From Actinomadura litoris (GTDB taxonomy: Bacteria; Actinomycetota; Actinomycetes; Streptosporangiales; Streptosporangiaceae), in contig NZ_WOFH01000004.1 of assembly GCF_009733595.1 (NCBI RefSeq), positions 310,001 to 374,000 on the forward strand: a stretch of DNA of 64,000 nt, written 5' to 3'. Positions 16,366 through 24,436 of the stretch are shown here, in pieces. Numbering within the stretch: the stretch's first letter is position 1; each line of letters starts with the position of its first letter. Below the pieces are notes generated by a model that saw only the letters and a list, made by a program, of their open reading frames with translations, was not told the origin of the DNA and did no database searches. The position numbers and the translations under genes are program-made.

Positions 16366-16710
16366 TCAGCCCTTGCCCGGCGCCTGGAGGCTCCAGAGCC
16401 GCCCGTCGGGGTCGCGGACGGTCATCTCCTTCGTCCCGAAGTGGGTGTCCTCGAACGCCGTGACCACCTCGACCACCGGGTCGGGGCGGAACGCCTCGGC
16501 GTCCTCGACCCTCAGCGCGAGCTGGAGGCGGGGCTCCCGGTCCTCGGGGACCTCGGCGATGAAGACGTAGGGACCGTTCCCGTTGCGGAGCTGGCCGGAG
16601 CCGTGGCCGGTCTCGAACTCCAACTCGAAGCCCAGCGCCTGGAAGAACCTGGCCGCCTTGCCCCAGTTGTGGGTCTCCAGGAAGACGGCCTCGAAGCCTT
16701 GGGTGCTCAT
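16366..16710 (-). CDS. VOC-family (glyoxalase/bleomycin-resistance fold) protein
   Basis: 114 residues, one complete VOC module of two beta-alpha-beta-beta-beta units: [20 protein letters not shown] (first unit with a His where the metal may bind), then [20 protein letters not shown] (second unit). The DPDG turn is typical. VOC proteins either chelate a divalent metal for isomerase or dioxygenase chemistry or bind drugs such as bleomycin. Operon context with an exporter favours drug binding or modification. Its ATG overlaps the stop of the upstream RHH gene (ATGA), so translation is coupled. Confidence 0.85.
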   Translation of the reverse strand: MSTQGFEAVFLETHNWGKAARFFQALGFELEFETGHGSGQLRNGNGPYVFIAEVPEDREPRLQLALRVEDAEAFRPDPVVEVVTAFEDTHFGTKEMTVRDPDGRLWSLQAPGKG

Positions 16711-16892
16711 TGCTTGTCTCCTTGTTCCGACGATCGCCGACTCTGCCCGTGGGGGTCGCCGAGATAGGCGCGCAACGCCTCGGCGACCAGGGCCGACAGG
16801 GACAGGCCCGACTCGACCGAGTGATGTTTGACCTGCTTGATCAGCCCGATGGGCAGATACACGTTGAACTGCTTGACGTCCTCATCTCCCAC
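16707..16892 (-). CDS. Ribbon-helix-helix (CopG/Arc-type) regulator
   Basis: 61 residues. [20 protein letters not shown] is the DNA-contacting beta strand and first helix, and [17 protein letters not shown] is the second helix. This is the complete RHH fold, which dimerises through the strand. It begins an operon with VOC and MFS genes and lies 3' of two CTAG-rich repeats at 16899-16939, the classic autoregulation position. Start GTG 16892 has no ribosome site, and a TAGCAT -10 about 8 nt upstream suggests a leaderless message. No toxin partner is evident. Confidence 0.78.
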   Translation of the reverse strand: MGDEDVKQFNVYLPIGLIKQVKHHSVESGLSLSALVAEALRAYLGDPHGQSRRSSEQGDKQ

Positions 16893-16898
16893 GGACTT

Positions 16899-16939
16899 GA
16901 TGCTAGCATCCTAGCTGGCACGGATGCTAGCAACCTAGG
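16899..16939. promoter_or_regulatory. Tandem CTAG operators for RHH regulator
   Basis: GATGCTAGCATCCTAGC (16899-16915) and GATGCTAGCAACCTAGG (16923-16939) are near-identical 17-mers offset by 24 bp. The first contains the perfect 12-bp palindrome GATGCTAGCATC. Tandem CTAG boxes upstream of an RHH gene match the usual multi-dimer operator. The rare CTAG tetramer makes chance occurrence unlikely in this GC-rich DNA. Confidence 0.75.
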
Positions 16940-16969
16940 AACGCCGAAGAGAGGGCGGTTCGGAGAAGG

Positions 16970-17572
16970 TCAGGCGGTGGGGTGCTCGGGCGAGGTCAGC
17001 GCCGTCCAGCCGTGTTCGAGCAGCGCGAACGCGCGGTCGAGGGCGGCGGACGGGTCGTCGCGGTCGGCGGCGAAGGCGGGGACCTCCAGCGCGAGGCGGG
17101 CGAGCGCGGCGCAGCCGTCGTCCTCGGGCGGGCGCCCGGCCTGCTCGGCTATCGCCCGCGCCAGCGCGTTCGCGTGCCGCAGCAGCATCCGGCGCGAATG
17201 CTCGCGCAGCTCGGGAGTCTCCTGGACGAGCCGCTGGAACCCGCCGAAGCGCGGGTCGCCGGCACGACCGGACGCGGCGAGGTGCGCGCGGATCGCGTCC
17301 GGCACCGACCGGCCGGGGGAGCGGCCGGTGACGGCGGCGACCAGGGCGGCCTCGCGGTCGGCGTCCTCGTCGAAGACCAGGGCCTCCTTGCCGCCGGGAA
17401 AGTGCTTGAACAGCGTGCTCACCGACACGTCGGCCGCCTCGGCGATCTCGCGGACGCCCACCCCGTCGTAGCCGCGCTCCAGGAACAGCCGGAGCGCCGT
17501 GTCCGCGATCGAGCGGCGGGTGGCCGCCTTCTTGCGCTCGCGCCGGCCGGGCCGCGCCGAGGTCTCCGTCAT
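16970..17572 (-). CDS. TetR/AcrR repressor
   Basis: 200 residues. The HTH lies at about 20-64: IADTALRLFLERGYDGVGVR then EIAEAADVSVSTLFKHFPGG. A helical effector domain follows. It resembles the actinobacterial TetR group next to FAD-dependent monooxygenases. It is divergent from the monooxygenase at 17698 with a palindrome at 17599-17618 between them, so mutual control is likely. The product is cytoplasmic and dimeric by family. Confidence 0.87.
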   Translation of the reverse strand: MTETSARPGRRERKKAATRRSIADTALRLFLERGYDGVGVREIAEAADVSVSTLFKHFPGGKEALVFDEDADREAALVAAVTGRSPGRSVPDAIRAHLAASGRAGDPRFGGFQRLVQETPELREHSRRMLLRHANALARAIAEQAGRPPEDDGCAALARLALEVPAFAADRDDPSAALDRAFALLEHGWTALTSPEHPTA

Positions 17573-17598
17573 GCGCCCACCCTAGCCCAAACTCGAAG

Positions 17599-17618
17599 CG
17601 GTTCGAAACTCGGAACCG
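17599..17618. promoter_or_regulatory. TetR operator palindrome
   Basis: Perfect 6-bp arms CGGTTC (17599-17604) and GAACCG (17613-17618) around GAAACTCG, lying 27 bp from the tetR start and about 80 bp before the monooxygenase. AACGATTC further right may be a degenerate second half-site. Confidence 0.6.
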
Positions 17619-17697
17619 TTTTACTTTCAGAACGATTCTACTTATGCTGGCGGAAGCGGCCCCCGGCACCGGCGGCCCCCGACCAAGGAGAAGGATC

Positions 17698-18831
17698 ATG
17701 AACGCGAGCATCGCCGTCGTCGGCGCCGGCCCCGGCGGGCTGACCTGCGCACGCGTCCTCCAGGCCCACGGCATCGGCGTCACCGTCTATGACACCGACG
17801 CCTCCCGCGACGCGCGGAACCAGGGCGGCACCCTCGACATGCACACCGGCACCGGTCAGGCCGCCCTCGACGCGGCCGGGCTCCTGGAGCCGTTCCTGGC
17901 GCTCTCGCGGCCCGAGGGGCAGCGCATGCGGGTGCTCGACCGGGACGCGGCCGTCGGGTTCGACAAGGTGTTCGGCGGCAGCGGCGACGGCGCGCCCGAG
18001 ATCGACCGGGGCCGGCTCCGCGCCCTCCTGCTGGACTCCCTGACGCCGGGCACCGTCCGGTGGGGTCGCGCCGTCACCCGCCTGGAGCCGCTGGGCGGGG
18101 GCGTCCACCGGGTCCACTTCGGCGACGGCTCACACGCCGACCACGACCTGGTCATCGGCGCGGACGGGGCGTGGTCCCGCGTCCGCGCCGTGCTGACCGG
18201 CGCCGTCCCCGGCTACAGCGGCGTCACCTTCGTCGAGGCCCGCTTCGACGACGTCGACACCCGGCACCGGGACATCGCGGCTCTCACCGGGGATGGCACC
18301 ATGATGGCGCTGCACGACAACCGCGGCCTCATCGCGCAGCGCAACGGCGGCGGCCACATCCGCGTCTACATCGCCATGCGCGTCGCGCTCGACTGGCACG
18401 AGAGCGCCGGCGTCGACCTCGCCGACACCGGAGCCGTCCGCGCGGCGCTGCTGAAGGAGTTCCCCGGCTGGGACGCCTCGCTCCTCGCCCTCATCACCGG
18501 CAACGACGGCCCCTACATCAACCGGCCCATCCACGCGCTGCCCGTCCCGCACACGTGGGAGCACACCCCGGGCCTCACGCTCCTGGGCGACGCCGCGCAC
18601 CTGATGTCGCCCTTCTCCGGCCAGGGCGCCAACCTCGCGATGCTGGACGGCGCCGACCTCGCCCGGGCCATCGCCGGCGCGGACGACCTCAACGAGGCCG
18701 TCCGCGCCTACGAGAAGGTGATGCTGCCACGCTCGGTCGAGGCGGCCGAGGGCGCGGCCGGGGCCATCGCCGACGCCATCGCCCCCGACGCCCCGGCCGG
18801 GGTCCTCGCCCACATGCGCGCGCACCACTGA
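17698..18831 (+). CDS. FAD-dependent monooxygenase, TetX-like
   Basis: 377 residues. ASIAVVGAGPGGLTCARVLQ is the ADP-binding GxGxxG, RDARNQGGTLDMHTGTGQAA is the TetX-group substrate-side motif, and LTLLGDAAHLMSPFSGQGAN is the FAD ribityl motif. These place it among class A monooxygenases closest to TetX/TetX-like drug hydroxylases. ATG 17698 follows AAGGAGAAGG; the frame upstream of it is not conserved sequence. Divergent TetR control is inferred. Flavin hydroxylation of a tetracycline- or anthracycline-like substrate is possible but untested. It is the second such enzyme in the window and is not a recent duplicate of the first. Confidence 0.87.
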   Translation: MNASIAVVGAGPGGLTCARVLQAHGIGVTVYDTDASRDARNQGGTLDMHTGTGQAALDAAGLLEPFLALSRPEGQRMRVLDRDAAVGFDKVFGGSGDGAPEIDRGRLRALLLDSLTPGTVRWGRAVTRLEPLGGGVHRVHFGDGSHADHDLVIGADGAWSRVRAVLTGAVPGYSGVTFVEARFDDVDTRHRDIAALTGDGTMMALHDNRGLIAQRNGGGHIRVYIAMRVALDWHESAGVDLADTGAVRAALLKEFPGWDASLLALITGNDGPYINRPIHALPVPHTWEHTPGLTLLGDAAHLMSPFSGQGANLAMLDGADLARAIAGADDLNEAVRAYEKVMLPRSVEAAEGAAGAIADAIAPDAPAGVLAHMRAHH

Positions 18832-18848
18832 GGCGACCCCGCACCGCA

Positions 18849-18854
18849 TAGGAT
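18849..18854 (+). promoter_or_regulatory. -10-like TAGGAT before PPOX gene
   Basis: TAGGAT, preceded by CCGCA, sits 32 bp before the GTG of the flavin oxidase gene. The same sequence CACCGCATAGG occurs before the Lrp gene, fitting housekeeping -10 elements of actinomycetes. Confidence 0.45.
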
Positions 18855-18886
18855 CATGTCCTGACCGAGGAACGAGGGGGTTCACG

Positions 18887-19348
18887 GTGGATCACTTGAA
18901 CAGCGGGCTCGATCGCTTCGCCGGGCTCGTCCCGGGCGACCACGGCCTGTGCGTGGTCTCGACCCTGCGTCCGGACGGGACGATCCAGTCGTCGGTGGTG
19001 AACGCGGGGGTCCTCGCGCACCCGGTGACCGGGGCGCGGGTGGTCGGCCTGGTCGCGGTCGGCGGCGCCCGCAAGATCGACTACCTGCGCGCGCGGCCGC
19101 GCGCGAACGTGGTGGTCCGCTCCGGCTGGGAGTGGGCGTCCGCCGAGGGCCCGGTCGAACTCGCCGGCCCCGACGACCCGCTGCCCGGCGTGGACGCCGA
19201 GCGCCTCCGGGTGCTGCTGCGCGAGATCTTCACCGCCGCGGGCGGCACCCACGACGACTGGCCGACCTACGACCGGACGATGGCCGAGGAACGCCGCGTC
19301 GCGGTCCTGCTCACCCCCGACCGCGCGACCGGCAGCCCCGCCCGCTGA
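18887..19348 (+). CDS. PPOX-class (probably F420-dependent) TIGR03618-like oxidoreductase
   Basis: 153 residues of split beta-barrel fold: HGLCVVSTLRPDGTIQSSVV at the start, then ARKIDYLRARPRANVVVRSG, which contacts the cofactor phosphate, and a C-terminal VAVLLTPDR. This layout is the pyridoxamine-5-phosphate-oxidase-like superfamily. In actinobacteria members with this KxxxLRxxP signature mostly bind F420. They reduce or oxidise small organic compounds. Start GTG 18887 follows GAGGGGG. It follows the monooxygenase by about 55 bp but has its own -10 element, so cotranscription is uncertain. Confidence 0.8.
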   Translation: MDHLNSGLDRFAGLVPGDHGLCVVSTLRPDGTIQSSVVNAGVLAHPVTGARVVGLVAVGGARKIDYLRARPRANVVVRSGWEWASAEGPVELAGPDDPLPGVDAERLRVLLREIFTAAGGTHDDWPTYDRTMAEERRVAVLLTPDRATGSPAR

Positions 19349-19499
19349 GCCGTACACGCAGCGCGAGGCAGGAACGGGCCTGCCAGCAGTCCAGGCGGTG
19401 ACCCGGCCGGAACCGGCGCGGGGCGGCCTTCCTGGTCGCCGAGATCCATCACCCTTCGCAGGGGAAGCCGCATCTAGCGCCTCCGAAACAAAGGGGCTC

Positions 19500-19964
19500 C
19501 TAGCCCTTTGAGGAGTCCGTCGGGGGGGCGGAGAGGCGGCAGGCGCGGGCCACGCCGTCCAGCCAGTCCCGGGCGGCCGTTCGCTGCTCGGGGGTGAAGG
19601 CCGCCTCCAGATCGGCCTCGCGGCGGGCCACGGCGACGCGGGCCTCGGCCAGGCGCGTCCGGCCGGACTCGGTGATGTGGATCTTGTGTGAGCGGCGGTC
19701 GGACGGGTTCGGGCGGCGCTCGACCAGGCCCTGCGCCTCCAGGCCCGCGAGCATCTCGTTGGCGGCCTGGCGGGTGCTGGCCACCTGCCGGGCGATGTCG
19801 GCGACGGACATGCCCGGATGCGCCTGGGTCATGATCAGCGTCGCGTACTGCGGGGTCGACAGGCCGAAGGCCTTGAGCTCCTCGCCGATCGCCGCCCGCA
19901 TGTTCAGCCAGACCGTGCGGACCTGGAACGCCAGCGTCCCGGTGTCGTGGCGATGGAAACCCAA
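19500..19964 (-). CDS. MarR-family repressor
   Basis: 154 residues from TTG 19964, which has GAAGGGGC upstream. An ATG at 20012 would put one operator inside the coding region and lacks a ribosome site. The winged helix spans about 45-110: MSVADIARQVASTRQAANEM (recognition region) and LEAQGLVERRPNPSDRRSHK (wing with the MarR DPSDRR signature). Long helices at both ends form the dimer. Divergent from an MFS exporter with paired operators, it is the standard ligand-released MarR-efflux module. Confidence 0.88.
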   Translation of the reverse strand: MGFHRHDTGTLAFQVRTVWLNMRAAIGEELKAFGLSTPQYATLIMTQAHPGMSVADIARQVASTRQAANEMLAGLEAQGLVERRPNPSDRRSHKIHITESGRTRLAEARVAVARREADLEAAFTPEQRTAARDWLDGVARACRLSAPPTDSSKG

Positions 19965-19982
19965 CGTTCGCCCCTTCGGAGA

Positions 19983-20035
19983 TTGACAGGTTCCTGACGA
20001 TCGGGCCATCATGCGTTTCGTCAGGTTCTTGACTA
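19983..20035. promoter_or_regulatory. Two MarR operators
   Basis: The core CAGGTTC(C/T)TGAC occurs at 19987-19998 and 20022-20033, 35 bp apart. Each sits in a GTCA/TGAC inverted repeat, e.g. GTCA-GGTTCT-TGAC at 20020-20033. They fill the gap between marR and the exporter and cover likely promoters on both strands. Confidence 0.75.
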
Positions 20036-20053
20036 TCTTAGCGAAGGTTCCCC

Positions 20054-21631
20054 ATGACGAGTCCGCCCGCGTTGCCGGCGTCCAGGCAACGGATGATCCT
20101 CATCGTGCTGCTGTCGTCCTCGCTGCTGATCTGGCTGGACAACACGATCCTCTCGACCGCCTTCGAGACCCTCGCCGACCCCGAGCGGGGGATCGGCGCC
20201 AGCCCCGCCGAGCTGCAGTGGGTCACCGGCTCCTACACGCTGGTGTTCGCCACGCTGATGTTCACCGCGGGCGCGCTCGGCGACCGCTTCGGCCACCGCA
20301 CCGTGCTCGCGACCGGGATCGCGGTCTTCGGCGCCGCCTCGGTGTGGGCGGCCTACGCCGGCGGCGCGGGCGGGCTGATCGCCGCGCGCGCCGCGATGGG
20401 CGTGGGCGGCGCGCTGATCATGCCCGCGACCATGGCGATCATGATGTGGACGTTCAGCGGCGCCGCGCGGGCGACCGCGATCGGGCTGTTCTCCTCCTCG
20501 GCCGGCGTCGGGATCGCGGCCGGGCCGCTGCTGGCCGGGCTGCTGCTCGAACGGTTCTGGTGGGGCTCGGTCTTCCTGGTCAACGTGCCGGTGACGGTGC
20601 TGGCGCTGGCCGGGATCCTCACGCTCGTCCCGAACTTCCGCAGCCCCGAGCGGCGCCCGCTGGACCTGGCGGGGCTGGCGCTGTCGATCAGCGGCCTCGC
20701 CTTCCTGGCCTACGGGCTGATCCGCGCGGGGCAGGTGGCGTCCTGGACCCCGGTGGACGTGTGGGCGCCGATCCTCGTGGGGCTGGTCCTGCTGGCCGCC
20801 TTCGTGGTCGTCGAGCTGCGGGCCCGCCAGCCGGGATTCGACCCCCGGCTGCTGGCCGAGCGCGTGTTCGGCGGCGGCAACGCCGCGCTCGGCATGCTGA
20901 TGTTCGCCATGACCGCCGCGGGCTTCTACGGCGCGTTCTACCTCCAGGGGGCGCGCGGTTTCTCGCCGCTGGAGGCGGGTCTCGCGATCTGCCCGGTGGC
21001 GGCGGGCCTGATGGTCGGCGCGCCGCTCGCGGTCCGGCTGGTGAGCCGCTACTCGCTGCGGCCGGTCGCCGTCCCGGCGCTGGCCGTCTCGGCGCTGGCG
21101 ATGGGCTCGGCCGCCCTCTTCGGGCTGCACACCCCGCTGGTGTGGATCGAGCTGGTGTTCCTGGTGCAGGGGCTCGCGATCGGGATGGTGATCGGCCCGG
21201 TGACGACGGAGCTGATGAGCACGCTGCCGTTGGAGCGTGCCGGCGCCGGGTCGGCGGTCACCAACACCGTCCGGCAGACCGGCAGCGTGCTCGGCATCGC
21301 GGCCGGCGGCACGATCATGTCGATCGCCTACAGGGGCGCGATCGAACCGTCGTTGCGCGACGTGCCGGGCACGGCGGGGGAGCAGGCGCGGGTCTCGGCC
21401 GAGCAGGCGCGGCACGTCGCGGCCGCGATCGACCGTCCCGACCTGGTGGGCGAGGCCAACGACGCGTTCATTCACGCCATGCACGTCGGCTCGGGCTGGA
21501 CGATGCTGATCGCGTTCTCGGGGGTGGCCCTGCTGATGGTCGCGCTGCGTCCCGTCCGCCGGACCGTGCGGCCGGACGCGGCCGACGTCGGGGAGACGGC
21601 CGCGCCCGTGACGACGCCCGCCGGAGGGTGA
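20054..21631 (+). CDS. MFS multidrug exporter, DHA2 family
   Basis: 525 residues, 14-helix pattern. SSSLLIWLDNTILSTAFETL is a DHA2 helix 1 variant. LQWVTGSYTLVFATLMFTAG, the loop 2-3 motif GDRFGHRTVL, and FSSSAGVGIAAGPLLAGLLL (motif C) also identify the family. There is a cytosolic loop near residue 210 and a long extracytoplasmic loop near 455. It is divergent from marR and closed by a bidirectional terminator. Export of a phenolic or drug ligand sensed by MarR is the likely job. Confidence 0.88.
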   Translation: MTSPPALPASRQRMILIVLLSSSLLIWLDNTILSTAFETLADPERGIGASPAELQWVTGSYTLVFATLMFTAGALGDRFGHRTVLATGIAVFGAASVWAAYAGGAGGLIAARAAMGVGGALIMPATMAIMMWTFSGAARATAIGLFSSSAGVGIAAGPLLAGLLLERFWWGSVFLVNVPVTVLALAGILTLVPNFRSPERRPLDLAGLALSISGLAFLAYGLIRAGQVASWTPVDVWAPILVGLVLLAAFVVVELRARQPGFDPRLLAERVFGGGNAALGMLMFAMTAAGFYGAFYLQGARGFSPLEAGLAICPVAAGLMVGAPLAVRLVSRYSLRPVAVPALAVSALAMGSAALFGLHTPLVWIELVFLVQGLAIGMVIGPVTTELMSTLPLERAGAGSAVTNTVRQTGSVLGIAAGGTIMSIAYRGAIEPSLRDVPGTAGEQARVSAEQARHVAAAIDRPDLVGEANDAFIHAMHVGSGWTMLIAFSGVALLMVALRPVRRTVRPDAADVGETAAPVTTPAGG

Positions 21632-21638
21632 GCGCGGG

Positions 21639-21672
21639 CCGTCCGGGGCCGGTCCGCGCCGGCCCCGGGCGG
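21639..21672. terminator. Bidirectional terminator hairpin between MFS and M1 peptidase
   Basis: 14-bp arms CCGTCCGGGGCCGG (21639-21652) and CCGGCCCCGGGCGG (21659-21672), with one mismatch and a 6-nt loop, lie between two convergent genes. Confidence 0.75.
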
Positions 21673-21677
21673 TCGGG

Positions 21678-23132
21678 TCACCAGCTCGCGGGCTTGCCCG
21701 GCGTGTGGATCCACACCTCGAAGAGCCGGTCGAGGTCCTGGCCGGAGATCTTCTCGGCGAGCGCCTCGAACTCCTCGGTGGTGGCGTCGCCGTACCTGTG
21801 GTCGGCGAGCCAGGTGCGGACCAGCCGCAGGAACGGCTCGTCGCCGATCCGCTCGCGGAGCGCCTGGAGGGCCATCCCGCCGCGGAAGTAGACCGCGCGG
21901 TGGAACATCTGGTCGCGGGAGGGGTCGGCCACCGTGATGTCCCAGAAGGCGGGCCGTCCCGGCGGGATGGGCGGCGGGTTGTCGTAGTCGCGCTTGAACA
22001 CGTCGTGGGCGGACGGCCCGCCGTGCCGCTCGGCCCAGTACCGCTCCGTCCAGAGCGCGAAGCCCTCGTTCAGCCAGACGTCCTTCCAGCGGGCGGCGCT
22101 GACGCTGTTGCCGAACCACTGGTGGCTGATCTCGTGCACGACGCCCTTCTCGACGGGCTGCTTCTGGTAGGTGGGCCGGGTCTGGGTCTCCAGCGCGTTG
22201 TCGACGTTGAGCGGCGGGACGGCGTTGTTCTCGATGATGGAGCCGGTGGAGGTGAACGGGTAGGCGCCGAAGTAGCCCGCCAGCTCGTCGGTCGCCCGCG
22301 TGGTGCGGGCGGGGGTGGCGAGCGAGTCGGGGTCGTCGGCGACCTCCGGGTCGACGGCGTCGAGCTGCGGGATCCCTGTGCGGGTGGTGGTCGTGGACAC
22401 GTTGAACCGTCCTATCGAGGCCGTCGCCAGGTACGTCGCCATCGGCCGGTCCTCCCGCCACACGAAGGTGTCCTCGCCGCGGGCGCTCCACCGCTTGACC
22501 AGGTGCCCGTTGCCGATCACCTGGAGGCCGCGCGGCACGGTCGTCTCGGTCGTGAAGTAGGCCTTGTCGCGCGGGTTGTCGTTGGAGGGGAACCAGGTGG
22601 AGGCGGCGTCGGGCTCGCCCACGATCGTGGCGCCGTCCCTGGTGTGCAGGAACCCGTACGGCAGGTCGAACACCACCGAACCGCCGAGCGTCACCGGGAC
22701 GCCGTCGTAGCGGACGACCACCGTGAACGTGCGGCGCTCGCGCAGCCCCCGGCGCGGCGTGATCTCCAGCTCGCGCTCGCCGGTGCGCGCGAACGAGGCG
22801 GCGGCGCCGTCCACCCGCACCGACCGCACGTTCAGCTTGTACAGGTCGAGGTTGAAGCGCGACAGGTTCCGGGTGGCGACGGCCGTGATCGTGGTCGTGC
22901 CGGTCAGATGGTCGGTGTCCGGGTCGTAGCCGGTCTTGAGGTGGTAGCGCTGGACGTCGTAGCCGCCGTTGCCGAGGTCGGGGAAGTAGGGGTCGCCGAG
23001 CCCCGGGGCGCCGGGTTCGAAGCGGAGGTCGGCGGACGCGGCGGGCGCGAGCGGCCCGAGCGCCGCGGCGCCGGCCGCCGCGGCCGCGGCGACCGCGAGC
23101 GGGAGCCGGTGGGTGAACCTGGGAACCGCCAT
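21678..23132 (-). CDS. Secreted M1-family metallopeptidase
   Basis: 484 residues. A signal peptide (about 1-34, alanine-rich core, ends PAASA) is followed by a beta-rich N-domain and a thermolysin-like domain. The zinc site is VVHEISHQWFGN (His333, His337) with the third ligand 18 residues on in WLNEGFALW (Glu356). The exopeptidase GAMEN loop is replaced by SIIENNAV, so aminopeptidase specificity is unclear. It lacks the large helical C-domain of PepN and ends soon after the catalytic domain, as in many short secreted actinobacterial M1 enzymes. ATG 23132 follows GGGAAGGACA. Confidence 0.88.
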   Translation of the reverse strand: MAVPRFTHRLPLAVAAAAAAGAAALGPLAPAASADLRFEPGAPGLGDPYFPDLGNGGYDVQRYHLKTGYDPDTDHLTGTTTITAVATRNLSRFNLDLYKLNVRSVRVDGAAASFARTGERELEITPRRGLRERRTFTVVVRYDGVPVTLGGSVVFDLPYGFLHTRDGATIVGEPDAASTWFPSNDNPRDKAYFTTETTVPRGLQVIGNGHLVKRWSARGEDTFVWREDRPMATYLATASIGRFNVSTTTTRTGIPQLDAVDPEVADDPDSLATPARTTRATDELAGYFGAYPFTSTGSIIENNAVPPLNVDNALETQTRPTYQKQPVEKGVVHEISHQWFGNSVSAARWKDVWLNEGFALWTERYWAERHGGPSAHDVFKRDYDNPPPIPPGRPAFWDITVADPSRDQMFHRAVYFRGGMALQALRERIGDEPFLRLVRTWLADHRYGDATTEEFEALAEKISGQDLDRLFEVWIHTPGKPASW

Positions 23133-23176
23133 CGGGTGTCCTTCCCGGTCGGGTGGAACGATCTCTGCCGAACTGC

Positions 23177-24430
23177 TCAAACAAGATCATTACCGTCCCG
23201 GTGGCGAATGTCGATCATGGTTGGAGAACGATCGACGTGAGCCGGGGCCCGCGCGGCGAGGTGCCGGTGGGGCCACAGGTGGAGGCCGGCGCCGACCATG
23301 CCCACCGCCATGACGCCCAGCAGGAGGCGGTGGTCCACGGTGGCGATGAGCGCGGCGCCGATCATGATGGAGATCGTCTGAGGCCCGCTGGTGAAGGTCT
23401 CGGCGGCGGTGGAGACGCGGCCGAGCAGGGACGCGGGGGTCCGGCGCTGGAGGAGCGTGACGAAGGCGACCATGCCGACGGCGAAGCCCGCGCCGGCGAC
23501 GACCCGTCCCGCGAGGACGGCGGGGAGCGCGGCCACCGCGCACAGGGCCGTGCCCGCCCCGAAGGCGCACAGGCCGACCGCGAGCGCCCCCATCTCGCCC
23601 ACCCGCCGGACGGCCCGCGCGGATGCCAGCCCTCCGGCGACCGAGCCGACCCCCTGGGCGCAGGCCAGCACGCCGAGGAACTCGGGCGGGCGGTGCAGCC
23701 CCCGCTCGACGATCGCGAAGGACACCGACTCGCCCAGGCCGAGGACGAGCCAGGCGATCGCGGACGCGGTCATCGTGCGCCGCAGGGCCGGGTCGTCCAC
23801 CAGGTGCCTGACCCCGGCCGACAGCTCACCCCGCCAGGACGGGCCCCCTCGCCGGACCTCGAAGCGCGGCGGACGGATCGCCGCGATGCTCCCGGCCGCG
23901 ACGAGGAAGGTCACGGCGTCGACCAGCGCGACCGCCGCGCCGCCCAGGACCGCGAACAGCGCCGCGCCGGTCAGCGGGCCCGCCACCCGCAGCCCCTCCT
24001 TGATCCCTTGCAGCGTCCCGTTGACGGCGACGAGCATGTCGTCGTCCAGGAGCTCCTTGAGCAGACCGTTGAGCGCGGCGGCGGTGGCGACGAACAGCGT
24101 CCCGTAGAGCGCGGCGACCACGTAGATGATCCAGACGTCGCTCCGGTCGCGGACGGCCAGGAGGGGGAGCAGGACCACCGCCGCCACCAGGTTGGCGTGG
24201 ACGAGGAAGCGCCGCTTGGACACCCGGTCGAGCAGCCAGCCGCCCAGGGGCGCCAGCGCGGACGGGCCCGCCAGGCACGGCATCACCATCGCGGCCGAGG
24301 CGGTGGAGCCGGTGAGGCTCTTGACCCACACCGCGAAGGTCAGCAGCATCACCGAGTCGCCCGCCATCCCGGTGGTGAGGCCGACGGTCAGCAGCCGCAG
24401 CTCGCGGTCACGCCACAGCGCCCCCGGCAC
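23177..24430 (-). CDS. MFS transporter (MFS_3, enterobactin-exporter-like)
   Basis: 417 residues with about 12 helices. RLLTVGLTTGMAGDSVMLLT and LGGWLLDRVSKRRFLVHANL in the first half, and DRVS-type loops, resemble EntS/MefA-like exporters. C-terminal QRRTPASLLGRVSTAAETFT is a typical central or late motif. It starts with GTG 24430 only 7 nt after the ArsR-type regulator stop, so the two form an operon under the same operators. MefA-type relatives export macrolides, but the substrate is not predictable. Confidence 0.83.
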   Translation of the reverse strand: MPGALWRDRELRLLTVGLTTGMAGDSVMLLTFAVWVKSLTGSTASAAMVMPCLAGPSALAPLGGWLLDRVSKRRFLVHANLVAAVVLLPLLAVRDRSDVWIIYVVAALYGTLFVATAAALNGLLKELLDDDMLVAVNGTLQGIKEGLRVAGPLTGAALFAVLGGAAVALVDAVTFLVAAGSIAAIRPPRFEVRRGGPSWRGELSAGVRHLVDDPALRRTMTASAIAWLVLGLGESVSFAIVERGLHRPPEFLGVLACAQGVGSVAGGLASARAVRRVGEMGALAVGLCAFGAGTALCAVAALPAVLAGRVVAGAGFAVGMVAFVTLLQRRTPASLLGRVSTAAETFTSGPQTISIMIGAALIATVDHRLLLGVMAVGMVGAGLHLWPHRHLAARAPAHVDRSPTMIDIRHRDGNDLV

Positions 24431-24436
24431 CGGCCC

